From assembly GCA_020205615.1 (NCBI GenBank), contig CM035167.1, positions 140,816,568 through 140,880,567 of the forward strand: a stretch of 64,000 nt of DNA. The letters are read 5' to 3'. The notes below the pieces were generated by a model. It ran no database searches. It was not told the DNA's origin and saw only the letters and a list, made by a program, of their open reading frames with translations. The DNA is from Panax quinquefolius (lineage: Eukaryota; Streptophyta; Magnoliopsida; Apiales; Araliaceae). The translations under genes and the position numbers were made by a program. Positions within the stretch are counted from its first letter, which is position 1. Every line of letters starts with the position of its first letter. Shown one piece after another: positions 24,099-35,172 of this stretch.

Positions 24099-24108
24099 CT
24101 ATTTATAG
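24099..24108 (-). promoter_or_regulatory. TATA box of G1 5' LTR
   Basis: CTATTTATAG on plus (CTATAAATAG on minus), inside a conserved promoter segment shared by all type-B LTRs. Transcription would run leftward through about 1.4 kb of LTR leader into gag. Confidence 0.6.
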
Positions 24109-25463
24109 AAATCGCTTAGAACACCAAAGCGTAAAATTTAATATAATATATTATAATTTTTCCACAACTTCATACGCACACACTAACAATCTGAATTCAG
24201 CCTCCTAACCACATGTTAAATGAGTTTCAAAAATGAAAAAACGTTTTTGTAATTAAAATATTTTAAACTTCCAAAATCAATTATTTTTGAACTTCGTAAC
24301 TTCAATAATTCATAATAAATAGCCCTTTCATCAGAAAATTCGAATCTTGCGAGTTTTTATAGGAAATTCAATTCTCTACAACTTTGCAGAAGAAAGTTTT
24401 TCCAAATTCCAAATAAAATTGACCGAAATCCACAAACAGGCGATTTTATGTGCTATAATCAAATTTTCAAATAATAAATGGGGTCCACCGACATGTTTAA
24501 CATGTTTTAAACATTTATTGCAACAAAAAATACTCTTCCTCCTCGTATACTCATATATCCCACATTCGTTGTAAAAATATCATTGTTAATATATTATTAA
24601 AATAATATATTTAAATGAATTATTTTATCGTAAAAGATAAAATATTAATTTTCAACAATTGTCATTTTAAAAATTTTCTCCATCTATATCCACATAAAAT
24701 CAATATTTTACTCATCATATAAATCAATAATTAATTATTCACAAATAATATTACGTAATCACAATATTGACAACCAGCGATTCCCAGGAAAGAGGGGCTT
24801 TCCAATAAGAATTTCTTCTTCTTGGGCAATTAATTAGGTGACCAAACCTCTCCTTAGACGTAACTTTCTAGACATTGCCAATAATGTTATCTAATAATAT
24901 TATTCAGATAATATGAATTATTGCTTCGATAATGAAAGATATTGTGTAATGACAATTATTGAAACAACAAAGAATATAAAATATCAACGCAAAGAATTAT
25001 TAACTCAATAAAAATATCGAAGCAAGAATTATCGTAACCATTATTGAGTAGTGCCTTCTTACGTAAGAATCAATAATTGGTGCAATACCGTGCTACATCG
25101 TTCAACAACGTATTAGTGTGTTTTAACCAACAGAAAGTATTTTAACAAGATAATCTGTGAATAACTACGCCAAGTTATTTAAAAACAACTTATATTTGTC
25201 GTTTTCTTCATCCAATCACTTTCCACGTTATGGGGCCCACACATGGTCGCTACTCAGTTCGCATTTAATATTCCCCAAAGCATTTAATATTCCACGACCA
25301 AACGAATATTCCCCGACGATAATGAATATTTTATAACTACTTGCTTATTTTGAAATATTTACAGTATTTAACCCTTAACTATCCACATTAATCAAATCAA
25401 CCCTTACTATTTCAAAATAATAAATAAAGGAAATTCCTTTTATTTAAAAATTTCGGTCTTACA

Positions 25464-25850
25464 CGGTTCATCATATCCATGAAAGCGTTAGGAGCATTAG
25501 TCAAATCCAAAGACATGACTAAGAATTCATAATGCCCGTCATCGAAGTTCTAAAGGCAATCTTTGGAATATCCTCGATTCTAATTTTCAAATTGATGATA
25601 TCCCGAGCTAAGATCGATCTTTGAAAAAAAAATTGTGCCCCTCAGAATTGGTCAAACATGTCATCAATACGAGGTAGAGGATACCTATTCTTGATGGTGA
25701 CATGGTTCAATTCCCGATAGTCAATCTAAAGTCGCATACTCCCGCTTTCTTCTTTTTACTGAATAAAAGCAGAGCACCCCAAGGAGATGTACTAGGACGA
25801 ATGAAACCGATGTCCAACAATTCTCGTAGTTGGACCTTTAACTCTCAAGT
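25464..25850 (-). pseudogene. G2 reverse transcriptase remnant
   Basis: Starts abruptly after the G1 LTR end with CGGTTCATCATATCCATGAA, equivalent to G4 47117-47137 (the palm just after the (F/Y)xDD box). It runs through the fingers, where the minus strand suggests IDYRELN and PRIDD around 25690-25730. The RT C-terminus, RNase H and integrase of G2 are absent. Several indels. Confidence 0.65.
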
Positions 25851-26480
25851 TCAATAGAGCCATTCGATATGGGGTTTTAGAAATGGGCTTTGTACTGAGT
25901 TCAAGATCAATAAAGAATTCAACTTCACGCCGGGGGTAGGCCAGGGAAGTTCTTCAGAAATACGTCGGGAAAGTCAATAACAACAGAATATTATTCAAAT
26001 TTGACGTGTCTTTATTCAAATCCATAACATGGGCTAAGAAAGCTTGACATCCGCTTTTCAATAAACGAATAGCTTTATGATTAGATATAGCGGTGATTGA
26101 TTTTAATAGTTTAGTTGCTTGAATTGCATAACAAAGTTGTTTAGGAATATGAAAGCTAACAACTTTCTGAAAACAATCAATTTTGGCATGATGTGTAGTT
26201 AACCAATCAATCCCTAAAATCACATCAAAAGCAATTATCTTTAAAGAGATAAGGTCAACAGGTAAGGTGATGGTGCCAACTTGAATCAAATAAGATTTAT
26301 AAATAGTGGATGTGATGAAAGTTTCTCCTAACGGAGTTTCCACAGATAGGTCAAAGTCTAATTTCTCGAGTCAAGTTTAAACGTTGAGCACAAGGCAAGG
26401 AGAGATAAATGAATGAGTAGCACCCAGATCAAGTAAGGTATAAACTTCGCAAGAATTTATAAATAGCTTACCCGTGATCA
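25851..26480 (-). pseudogene. G2 aspartic protease remnant
   Basis: A minus-strand frame of 129 codons (25954-26343) is one of the longest gypsy pieces left. It contains METPLGETFITSTIY and AFDVILGIDWLTTHHAKID, the latter being the retropepsin C-terminal ILG motif region. The active site lies just upstream near 26428 and reads LLDLGATHS, with the catalytic Asp kept. Here the protein is almost intact apart from a frame change between these two parts. Confidence 0.75.
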
Positions 26481-27690
26481 CCTCGTTTGGGTTCCTCGCA
26501 TTTTGACGATCACAACAAACGCTTCTTCCCTAATCGTTGACTTTGACTTTTTGGGATGTCTTTTGAGTCACCGTCCCCATTGAACTAGGTTTTCGCCATC
26601 AGTATAATCTCGAAGCGATATGTCCTTCCTTTCCACAACTATAGCATACCTTGAACTGTTGTAGGCGTTTGACCGATATGTCCTCTTTTCCGCATTTGTA
26701 GATATGACCGGTGGTCGTTCTCCTCCCTTAGAACCGATTCTTCACGCAGATCTTGTCGCCTTCACACGGTTATTGTTAAATCTCTCTTTTAAAATCTCCT
26801 CCCGACTCGCTTCTTCTATTTTCATGGCCATGATTACCACCGAGTGGTTACCATTTTTGTCCGTTTGTTGCTTTTCTCCTTTGGTTATCATTATTACATT
26901 GACTACTATCTCCTGTACGATCCTCGGTTGTGGTCCCTCGCCAACCGCCGTACTCGTTATCTCACTCTAATAATTGAGCCATGTTTACAACATCTGAATA
27001 GAGAGAAAGTTTATGAGAAATGAGATATTGTCATATGCCGGGTTTCAAACCTCTCAAAAACATCCGCGTCATACGTTCCTCATTCTCCACCAAATGAGGT
27101 GCAAACTCGATAACTTTGCAAACTTTGCCTCGCATCGAGACACCGTCATGTTGTTTTGTTCCAATCGATGAACTCCACTTCCTTCATACGACGAACACTT
27201 TTCAGGAAAGTATTTGTCATTAAATAGCTCTCAAACGCCTCCCCAAGACATCTTGAGAATGTATTTGGATGGGTACGCTTCACGCACTCCCACCGATGAG
27301 TCTCCGCCTCGCCACGGAACATAAAGGTGGCGAATGGAACCTTCTTTCTCCCGCATCCCAAGACATCGAATATCTTGGTAATTTGCTTTGACCCATGTTT
27401 CCGCCATGATCGGATCTGGCTTTCCTTAAATTCTGGTGGTCCCAACTCTTTGAATCGCTTGCATGCGTGACAACCCGTGAATTGCTATCATTTCTCCTCG
27501 TATTTTGAACACGAAGTCTCCTTGATTTTGCATGAAGCGCAAAAAACTTCTAAACATCCCCTCGCTCATCATCGCTTTCGGTGGTGTTGTCACGGGAGGA
27601 ACATTGTCACTGTTGCACGTTCTCCTCGTTGGTGAGTACAAAGCGTCCACACGGTCTCATTTCTATTGTTAATATTCTCATCGACATTCT
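26481..27690 (-). pseudogene. G2 gag remnant
   Basis: Zinc-knuckle region 26605-26705. Capsid pieces in minus-strand frames 27146-27445 (MGPPEFKES, ITKIFDVLGCG) and 27426-27650 (SEGMFRSFLRFMQNQGD). GPPEFKxE and IFDVLGC are gag signatures shared with G4. Frames change about every 200-300 bp. Plus-strand frames in this stretch are shadows. Confidence 0.7.
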
Positions 27691-27860
27691 CAAATCATCG
27701 TCATAAAACAAGGGTTAATTAAGGAAATCAATATATCACATAATATCCCTATATATCTTGACCAACTAACAAATAAGCTTAGGTAGGACACACTAGCGAA
27801 GGATTTACTCGTCTCTCCCTCCTAGCTCTATTCCCCGATCTCCGCCAGAGATCATATCCT

Positions 27861-27876
27861 AAGCTCGATACTAACC
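27861..27876 (-). other. G2 primer-binding site
   Basis: AAGCTCGATACTAACC before the LTR; reverse complement GGTTAGTATCGAGCTT, a diverged tRNA-Met PBS. Confidence 0.6.
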
Positions 27877-30475
27877 GTGACGCCCCCAAAATAGGTATAC
27901 ATCACCCATTACGAGTTGTCAATACATGCATACGAAACAACTACAACTTTATTATTACAACATATAAAGCGTGAGTTTAAATACGATATTGCCATCTGAC
28001 AATATCCACACGCAAATAAATCCCCATCATAATTATTGATACATTATTTTACAAAATGGTGAGGACTACTAAACAACTCTCTACAGAACCTTCATCACAT
28101 ACCCCAACTAAGTACTCATTTACATTCTCGCCTCCCGAGAAGAAAAATGGAACAACAAGGAAAAAGGTGAGCTCAACTAGCCTAATAAAGAATATTATGA
28201 CTAAGATAATGTACAACAAATTATCGTTAGTCTTCAACAGGAAAAATCTAATAGAATACAATAGACAACAAGTTTTTAAATCAATATTCGCAATGAAATA
28301 ATAATTCATTAGAAGAGTTAAGTAGAGAATGCAAACTACTATCTTCTATGTATGAATTTAAAAGTTCATTGCCTATCTTTTATCCCCGTAATATCAATCA
28401 TATATATATCCGAATCAAATATTCATCTTTGCACTCACTGAGCCAAAGATATTCATCGACGGGTCATGTTCATCTAAACACATGTTCATCTTCGCACTAC
28501 AGGCCAAAGATATTCATCAAAATCATTCATCTTTGCACTACTGTGCCAAAGATATTCAATAATATCATCATTTAAGATCGAGGATGATGAAAAATATTTT
28601 TAAAGAAAGCGAATCCGGTGAAACAAAATGACAAGGATTAAGGATTAAGGATTCAGTACTTTGTTTTATCCACTTCCAAAAAAAATACCTCAAAAATAAT
28701 CATAGTGGTGTAAAATTCAAGAATGATCAAAACATGGATACAATCAAAGCTAGTATCCGAATAGATATTTTGGACGAAAAGGAAAATTTTCATTTTTCGA
28801 TGAATAGTGTCGTTTTCGTGAATAAGATCAGATATCGTGAATAAAGTCCGATATCGTGAATAATAACTCCACACCAAAAGTTCCAAATTTGATAAAACTT
28901 CATATCAATATTTCAACATAATGATATTGAAGAAATAATATCATTACGAAAAAAAATATCCCTTACCTCGAAAGATCAAGATCTTAATTTAAAACACTTG
29001 GGATATAAAGCTATGACTTGAACTTGCAAGTCAGTATAGCAATACTCAAAGTATACTCAAAATACTCACAAGAATACGCCGATAATATAGAGAGAAAACT
29101 TCGATTTACGGTGTGATTTTTAATTCTAACCCAAGCACCCCTTTATAGGAAATCGCTTAGAACACCAAAGCGTAAAATTTAATAAAATATTAATAAATTT
29201 ATATAAATCATCACGCAAACTTGGAAATTTGATTTCAAAGATATTTTGCAACACATGTGCCCACCAACCAACCACAAAAACGTTTTGTTATTTTAAACAA
29301 TTAAAACTTCCAAAAATCAATTATTTCGGAACTCCGGAACTTCAATAATTCACAATAAATAGCCCTTTTGTCAGAAAATTCGAAACATGCGCTTTTTTAT
29401 AGGAAATTCAATTCTATACAACTTTGCAGAAGAAAGTTTTTCCAAATTCCAAACAAAAATTGACCGAAATCCACAAAGCAAGCGATTTTAAATTTATAAT
29501 CAAATTTTAGTCAATAAATGAGGTCCACCGACATGTTTAACATGTTTTAAACATTTATTTCAACAAAAATACTCTTCCTCCTCAGTATACTCATATATCC
29601 CACATTCGTTGTAAAAATATCACCATTATTATATTATTAAAATAATATATTTAAATGAATTATTTTATCGTAAAAAGATAAAATATTAATTTTCAACAAT
29701 TGTCATTTTAAAATTTTCTCCATCTATATCCACATAAAATCAATATTTTCCTCATCATATAAATCAATAATTAATTATTCACAAATATTACAGAATCTTG
29801 AGATTGTGCAACCAGTAGTTCCCAGAAAGAGGGGCTTTCCAATAAGAATTTCTCCTTCTTGGCCTTAATTAGGTGACCAAACCTCTCCTTAGGCATGTAA
29901 CTTTCTAGACATTGCCAATAATGTTATCTAATAATATTATTGAGATAATATGAATTATTAGCTTCGATAATGAAAAATTGTGTAATGACAATTATTAAAA
30001 CAAAATGAATATAAAATATCAACGCAAGAATTATTAAATCAATAAAATCTTTGAATAAGTAATTATCGTAACCATTATTGAGTAGTGCCTTTCACGTAAG
30101 AATCGATAATTGGTGCAATACCGTATCTTCTTGTGTTTTAACCACACCGAGTATTTTAACAAGATTAATCTGATAATAACTACTGTTGTTATTTTAAACA
30201 ACTTATATTTGTCGTTTTCTTCATCCAATCGCTTTCAAGTTATGGGGCCCACAAAAGACTCTACGCCGTCAAACTTAATATTCCCGACAAAGAAGAATAT
30301 TCCACGACCAAACGAATATTCCCGACAACAATGAATATTTTATAACCACTGCTTATTTTGAAATATTTGCGTATTTTACCCCTAACTATCCACATTAATC
30401 AAATCAAAGCTTTACTATTTCAAAATAATAAATATAGAAAATTAAATTTCATTAATAATAAGTTGGGGTCTTATG
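27877..30475 (-). mobile_element. G2 5' LTR (type B)
   Basis: 2.6 kb from GTGACGCCCCC to GGGGTCTTATG. It contains the hairpin array at 28421-28560, GTGAATAA arrays at 28800-28870, a promoter region around 29145-29160, and the U3 block GTGACCAAACCTCTCCTTAG at 29871-29890. Opposed short frames (28049-28309) are LTR noise. The right flank at 30476 resumes solo LTR S. Confidence 0.82.
28421..28560. repeat. Hairpin-unit array in G2 5' LTR
   Basis: Three or four units with ATCTTTGCACT...CCAAAGATATTCATC; partner of 15042-15172. Confidence 0.72.
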
Positions 30476-30627
30476 ATTCACTTATTCACGAAAGTTACTA
30501 TTCACGAAGTTACTATTCATGGGGTACTTATTCACCGCGTAAGATATATTTATTTTCAGGTTCAAATCATTTTTGGGTACAATATTATTCCATGAGGAGA
30601 TGTCTTTAATTTTCGTAGAATAGTTGG

Positions 30628-30812
30628 TTGAAGATATAATAATAAATCAATATGGACCATTGGTGGAAGATATAATAGTAAATCAATATAGATTCTTTGG
30701 TTTAAAGTTTTAATAGTAAATCAAGATGGACCAGTTGTTTTAAGTTTTAATAAAGTAAACCAATCTGGATCGTCCGTTTAAAAGTAAATCAATCTGGACC
30801 GTTCATAAGTTA
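30628..30812 (+). repeat. Five U3 repeats upstream of TATA in solo LTR S
   Basis: Units of 35-42 bp with ATAGTAAATCAATATGGACC and GTTTAAAGTTTT variants, ending about 20 bp before the TATA box. Type-A LTRs in the left tandem copies have only one such unit (around 5265-5300, opposite strand), so it was amplified here. Confidence 0.65.
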
Positions 30813-30834
30813 ATTCTTATGCTATTCCATTCTT

Positions 30835-30844
30835 CTATAAATAG
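30835..30844 (+). promoter_or_regulatory. TATA box of solo LTR S
   Basis: CTATAAATAG, followed by AGCTCATTCCTTCATTA and a GAGAGAGAA leader as in the type-A LTRs. Would drive rightward transcription toward G3/G4. Confidence 0.6.
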
Positions 30845-31014
30845 AAGCTCATTCCTTCATTATTTTTTATGAATTCACTGAAACTCTAGAGAGAGAATTA
30901 TAAGAGAATCTATAGAAAAGTATTTTGCTACTTCCATACTCTTATATTCAGTTTCTTTTACGGTAAGGGATGTTATTTATTGTCTTCATGAAGAGAAATT
31001 TTCGTTATTCCATT

Positions 31015-31330
31015 ATTTATTATTACATTGGAATAACTTATATACGTGAAATTTACCTATACATGGTGACATTCTTCTAATATTTTGTTCTTTATTATTT
31101 CATTCGAATATCCTATCTCGTGCGTTTACGCTTTGGGACGGTTCCATTGTTTATTATTACGTCGAGAATATCACATGCGTGCGTTCTGGGACTGGTTCCA
31201 TTATTTATTATTACAGCGGAAATATCAGATGTATGCGTTCGCCTTGGGACTGGTTCCATCCTTTATTATTCTCGTTGGAATAACTCGCCTATGCGAAGGC
31301 ATATCGTGCATTTACGGTGATTTCTTTTGT
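31015..31330 (+). repeat. Roughly 60-bp minisatellite in solo LTR S
   Basis: Plus-strand version of the array at 4560-5050: GGTTCCATTATTTATTATTA with GAATATC and TGCGTTC variants, four or five units. Two plus-strand frames (31085-31369, 31120-31320) are translations of it. Confidence 0.65.
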
Positions 31331-31721
31331 TATTCCATTCTTTATTATACTCGGTTGGTTAAAACTTGACTTCTATATCCATGAAATTAGTGGAATATCT
31401 TTGATATTTGCGCGCTTCATCCAAAGATATCTTTTCATGGAAATATTCTTACGAGCATTCTTGAATTTTACTCTACAAAGCAAGATCATGTTGACAATTT
31501 GGACATTATCGGTCCTAGATAAATTAATTCTTGAACTTGTTTTATTGAATTCTTATATCATTGTCATCATCCTCATGTTTTATATTTTGTTTAAAGTCAT
31601 CATGGCCTATAAGTGCATAGATGGACTTGGTGTGATTATGACTGAGGATTAATCGGTGTAATCATGGGTAAGTAATGTTACAAATGATGTGATAAATGTC
31701 CTCATTGGCCCGTAGTGCATT

Positions 31722-32822
31722 GATGGGACGGTTCTTGGCATGATCATGACCATTAATGAATACACGAATGTCCTTGGCCCGTAGTGCATGGATAATTTGT
31801 GGTCGTGATACTAAAGAATATCCTTGGCCGTAGTAGAGTGCGGGGTGATTCGATGATGTGGATTATTTATTAAGTCGAGTCCCGAGTGATAAAAGTGATG
31901 AAAAAACGTTTTAAATCATAGAAGATAGTAGATTTTATTCCCTACTTGACTCTTCTAATGGATTGCTTGTTCATTGCAGATTAAACTTGATAGTTATTAT
32001 ATTTTATCGGTTTAACATCATTGAAGGCTAACGATAAATTATTACGCATTATCTTAGTCATAATATTTCTTACTGGGCTAGTTGAGCTCACCCTTTATTG
32101 ATGGACAGTTGTTGGCATGATCATGACCATTAATAAATACACGAATGTTCTTGGCCCGTAGTGCATGGATAATTTGTGGTCGTGATACTAAAGAATATCT
32201 TTGGTAGAAGTAGTGCGGGGGTGATTCGATGATGTGGATTATTTATTGTCGAGTCCCGCCGATAAAAGTGATGAAAACCTTTTAAATCATAGAAGATAGT
32301 AGATTTTATTCCTACTTGACTCTCTAATGGATTACTTGTTCCATTGCAGATTAAACTTGATAGTTATTATATTTTAACAGGTTTAACCTTGTTGAAGTCT
32401 AACGATAAATTATTCTGCATTATCTTAGTCATAATATTTCTTACTGGGCTAGTTGAGCTCACCCTTTCTTGATGGACAGTTGTTGGCATGATCATGACCA
32501 TTAATGAATACACGAATGTCCGTGGCCCGTAGTGCATGGATAATTTGTGGTCGTGATACTAAAGAATATCCTTGGTAGTAGTGGGGGTGATTCGATGATG
32601 TGGATTATTTATTGTTGAGTCCCAAATGATAAAAGTGATGAAAACCTTTTAAATCATAGAAGATAGTAGATTTTATTCCCTACTTGACTCTTCTAATGGA
32701 TTGTTTGTTCCGCTGCAGTTAAACTTGATAGTTATTATATTTTCTCAGTTTAAGGATAACGATAAATTATTCTGCATTATCTTAGTCATAATATTTCTTA
32801 CTGGGCTAGTTGAGCTCACCCT
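31722..32822 (+). repeat. Triplicated ~375-bp block in solo LTR S
   Basis: Units start at 31722, 32100 and 32471 (spacing 378 and 371 bp), each with TTGGCATGATCATGACCATT, GATTCGATGATGTGGATT, AGAAGATAGTAGATTTTATT and CTGGGCTAGTTGAGCTCACC. All other type-A LTRs here have the block once (for example 3828-4200 on the opposite strand). The joints fall at GAGCTCACCCTTT. Confidence 0.82.
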
Positions 32823-33124
32823 TTCTTTCACTGTTCTCTTCAGGAAATGAGAATGTTGTTGGGACTAGTCGGGGAACAGAGTGATGGTCCTAAATGGTGC
32901 ATTAGTAGTCCTCACTATTCTGTGAAATAGTGTGATAATAATTGTAATGAGGACTCCTTTTGAGTTTGTATAATCTCTAGTAGACAATATTTGTATTCAA
33001 ACTCACAGTTTATGTTTTATCGTATTGTACACAACAGTTGTATTATTAAGTTGTATTTGAATTCTATACCATGTATCTGGCGACTCAAGATGGGTGATGT
33101 ATACCTAATTTTGGGGGCGTCACA

Positions 33125-33407
33125 ATTCATGCCGGAGTACTATTCACAACAAAATTTAGTTTCTTTTTCTTGCCCAAATTATCTTTTAAATAAGAATCTT
33201 AAACATCATTATTGAATTTTACTCCACAATTCGATATCATGTTGATAATTTGGACTTTCTTGAACTCTGGATAAATTATAAATATTTAATATTTATCGTT
33301 GATCTAACTTTTATCCATCCTTTATACCATTGTCATCATACTCAGACTTAAATTGTGGTGAAAAGTTATCTCTGGCCCGTAGTGCAAAGATGAATTGTTG
33401 ATTGGTA
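33125..33407 (+). mobile_element. Outer diverged LTR, right part (plus)
   Basis: After the ATTCA duplication, the sequence GGAGTACTATTCAC continues the minisatellite left at 13646, then TGAATTTTACTCCAC and GTAGTGCAAAGATGAA, all reverse complement of type-B LTR interior. It stops at 33407, where minus-oriented LTR sequence starts: an inverted junction. Confidence 0.5.
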
Positions 33408-34147
33408 TGATAATTAATTATTCATAAATAATATTACAGAATCACGGATCGATAACCGAGGCGGTTCCGAGGAAAGAGGGCTTTCAATAACGATTTCTCT
33501 TCTTGGCGCATGATTAGGTGACCAAACCTCTCCTTAGACGAACTTTCTAGACATTGCCAATAATGCTTTATCTAATAATATTATTCAAATAATATGAATT
33601 ATTGATTTGATAATGAAAAATACCGTAAAATGACAATTATTAAAACAACAATAATATAAAATATCAACGCAAAGCAATTATTGAATCAAAATAAAATATT
33701 GAGCAATAATTATCGTAACAATTATTGAGTAAGTGCCTTCTTACGTAAGAATCAATAATTGGTGCAATATCGTGTCTTCTTTGTGCAACAACGCCAGCGT
33801 ATCGTGTGTTTTAACCACCGGGTATTCCAACAAGATAACGGTAAGAATTGCGTAGATTATTTATAAACAACTTATACTTGCTTTTTTTTTTCATCCAATC
33901 GCTTTCCAGTTATGGGGCCCATAAAAAAGACTACGTCGTCCATACGAATATTCTAGATAGCAAAAGAATATTCCACGACCAAACGAATATTCTCCGACAA
34001 CAATGAGTATTTTATAACCACTTGTTTATTTAAAATATTTGCGCATTTTACCCATAACTAACTACATTAATCAAATCAACCCTTACTATTTTAAAATGAT
34101 AAATAGAGGAAATTAAATTTCATGTATTAATAATTTGGGGTCTTACA
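33408..34147 (-). mobile_element. G3 3' LTR, only U3 side left
   Basis: Begins at AATAATTAATTATTCATAAA, matching 56866 onwards in the right LTR, and runs through GACCAAACCTCTCCTTAG to GGGGTCTTACA. The R-U5 part is missing. Confidence 0.72.
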
Positions 34148-35032
34148 ACCTCCCCTCCTTATGAAATTTCGTCCTCGAAATTGACGTACGTACCTGGTGT
34201 TTCAAAAAGATGAGGATACCTCGCTTTCATTTCCGTTTCCAACTCCCAGGTCATTTCCTCAATAGCATGGTTTCTCCACAAAACTTTAACTTGTGGTATG
34301 ACCTTCGTGCGTAGGACATGCTCTTTCCTATCCAAGATCTTGACAGGTACCTCTTCATACGTTAAGTCTTCGACTATCTCATCCGATTCTAACTCAATAA
34401 TATGGTTCGGGTCATCCACATATTTACGTAACATCGATACGTAAAAAACGTTATGGACACGCGTCATACTTGGCGGTAAAATGTGTCTATAGGCCACAGT
34501 TCCTACTTGATCGAGAATCTCAAATTGACTAATAAATCAAAGGTTTGAGCTTTCCTCACATCGTCGATTCTCGTTTTTGGAATAACAACTTCTTGTACCT
34601 CCTTCTTCATATTCATCAGCTCCGGTGTGTAGCTTGAACGGTTTTAACTTTATCAATTAAAGTCGGTTCTACTCGTATATCATCACGTGAGTCCTTAGAG
34701 TCTTTAACTCTATATCTATCATTTGTAAGTTATATGAAATGGGTCTTTGACAATATCGCACTCGTAATCGTATACGATTTTTTACTCAACACGTCAGCTA
34801 CCACGTTCGCTTTTCCAGGATGGTATGGTCAGAACATGTGCCAAAATGAGTCTCCTCTTGAGTTCTTCGAAGCTCTTCCCACATTCCTTGCTCCATTCGA
34901 ATTTTGTATCTTTTCGAGTCAGTTGAGTTAATAGAGTATCGATTCGAGAAAATCTTTCCACGAATCTCCGATAATAACCAACTAAGCCTAGAAAGCTACG
35001 TATTTCGATTACTGACTTAGGTTGCTCTCAAC
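34148..35032 (-). pseudogene. G3 integrase tail and RT thumb remnant, shared deletions
   Basis: PPT (ACCTCCCCTCCTTATG) next to the LTR. The minus-strand frame 34159-34497 is clean over 112 codons: SMTRVHNVFYVSMLRKYVDD, KILDRKEHVLRTKVIPQVK and MTWELETEMKARYPHLFE, the C-terminal end of a Del/Tekay pol. Upstream, most of the integrase core is gone. At about 34815-34855 the RNase H end joins the RT C-terminus exactly as in G1 (GATGGTATGGTCAGAACATG). So G1 and G3 descend from one deleted ancestor. Confidence 0.75.
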
Positions 35033-35172
35033 TATGACTCATATCCCAATCTTGGATAGCACGTCACAATGGTACCTATCAGTTTACTATTACACAAATA
35101 TGGCGTCCCCTACGGAGAGTTTGGCTTCGGTGCATTCCACAAAGGAAGTCACCAGATAAAGGCTCGGGTACA
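35033..35172. mobile_element. Inserted segment 'S-ins' (G3)
   Basis: ATGACTCATATCCCAATCTT ... TGGATAGCACGTCACAATGG ... CCACAAAGGAAGTCAC, in the same position as in G1 (between RT thumb and RT N-terminus). This is the second shared derived trait of G1 and G3. Confidence 0.6.

Larger units (their letters stand above)
15827..25463 (-). mobile_element. G1: Ty3/gypsy element with both LTRs, internally deleted
   Basis: 9.64 kb on the minus strand: 3' LTR 15827-18660, PPT, integrase, RT thumb, inserted segment, RT-N, protease, gag, PBS, 5' LTR 22622-25463. LTRs of 2834 and 2842 bp match closely. The internal part is only about 3.96 kb because RNase H and RT core are missing. The same two deletions occur in G3, so this is probably a non-autonomous lineage and not private damage. 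Flanking bases ATACG (left) and CGGTT (right) do not match. Confidence 0.85.
22622..25463 (-). mobile_element. G1 5' LTR (type B)
   Basis: GTGACGCCCC on the left to GGTCTTACA on the right. Same internal order as 15827-18660: hairpin array 23181-23372, GAATAGTAACTC array 23630-23830, TATA box 24099-24108, conserved U3 block near 24840. The right terminus is followed directly by G2 RT sequence with no PPT, confirming it as the outer 5' end. Confidence 0.88.
14494..30475 (-). mobile_element. G2: nested Ty3/gypsy element (split by G1)
   Basis: Minus-strand element with a left 3' LTR part (14494-15826), G1 (15827-25463), then RT, protease, gag, PBS and right 5' LTR (27877-30475). The LTR parts are a pair: both have CACCCATT(A/CTC)CGAGTTGTC and AACATATAAAGC, different from the G1 LTRs. 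The end of the 3' LTR, integrase, RNase H and RT C-terminus are missing across the G1 junction. No clear target duplication; the flanks are GTTCT and ATTCA. Confidence 0.72.
30476..33124 (+). mobile_element. Solo LTR 'S', right part (plus)
   Basis: Continues 13647-14493 after G2. It holds a TTACTATTCACGAAG array (30476-30540), a five-unit U3 repeat, a TATA box at 30835-30844, a ~60-bp array (31015-31330), a 375-bp block present three times (31722-32822), and the 3' terminus GGGGGCGTCACA at 33124. Neither PBS nor PPT flanks it, and ATTCA lies at both outer ends, so it is a solo LTR. Total LTR length without G2 is about 3.5 kb. Confidence 0.78.

Noticed and set aside
14489..30480. Target-site duplication for G2
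   Set aside because: Flanks GTTCT and ATTCA share only the two central T and one C; in an array of near-identical short repeats this is not convincing.
33125..33407. Part of solo LTR S beyond its terminus
   Set aside because: The LTR ends at GGGCGTCACA followed by the ATTCA duplication; the following DNA belongs to the outer LTR.
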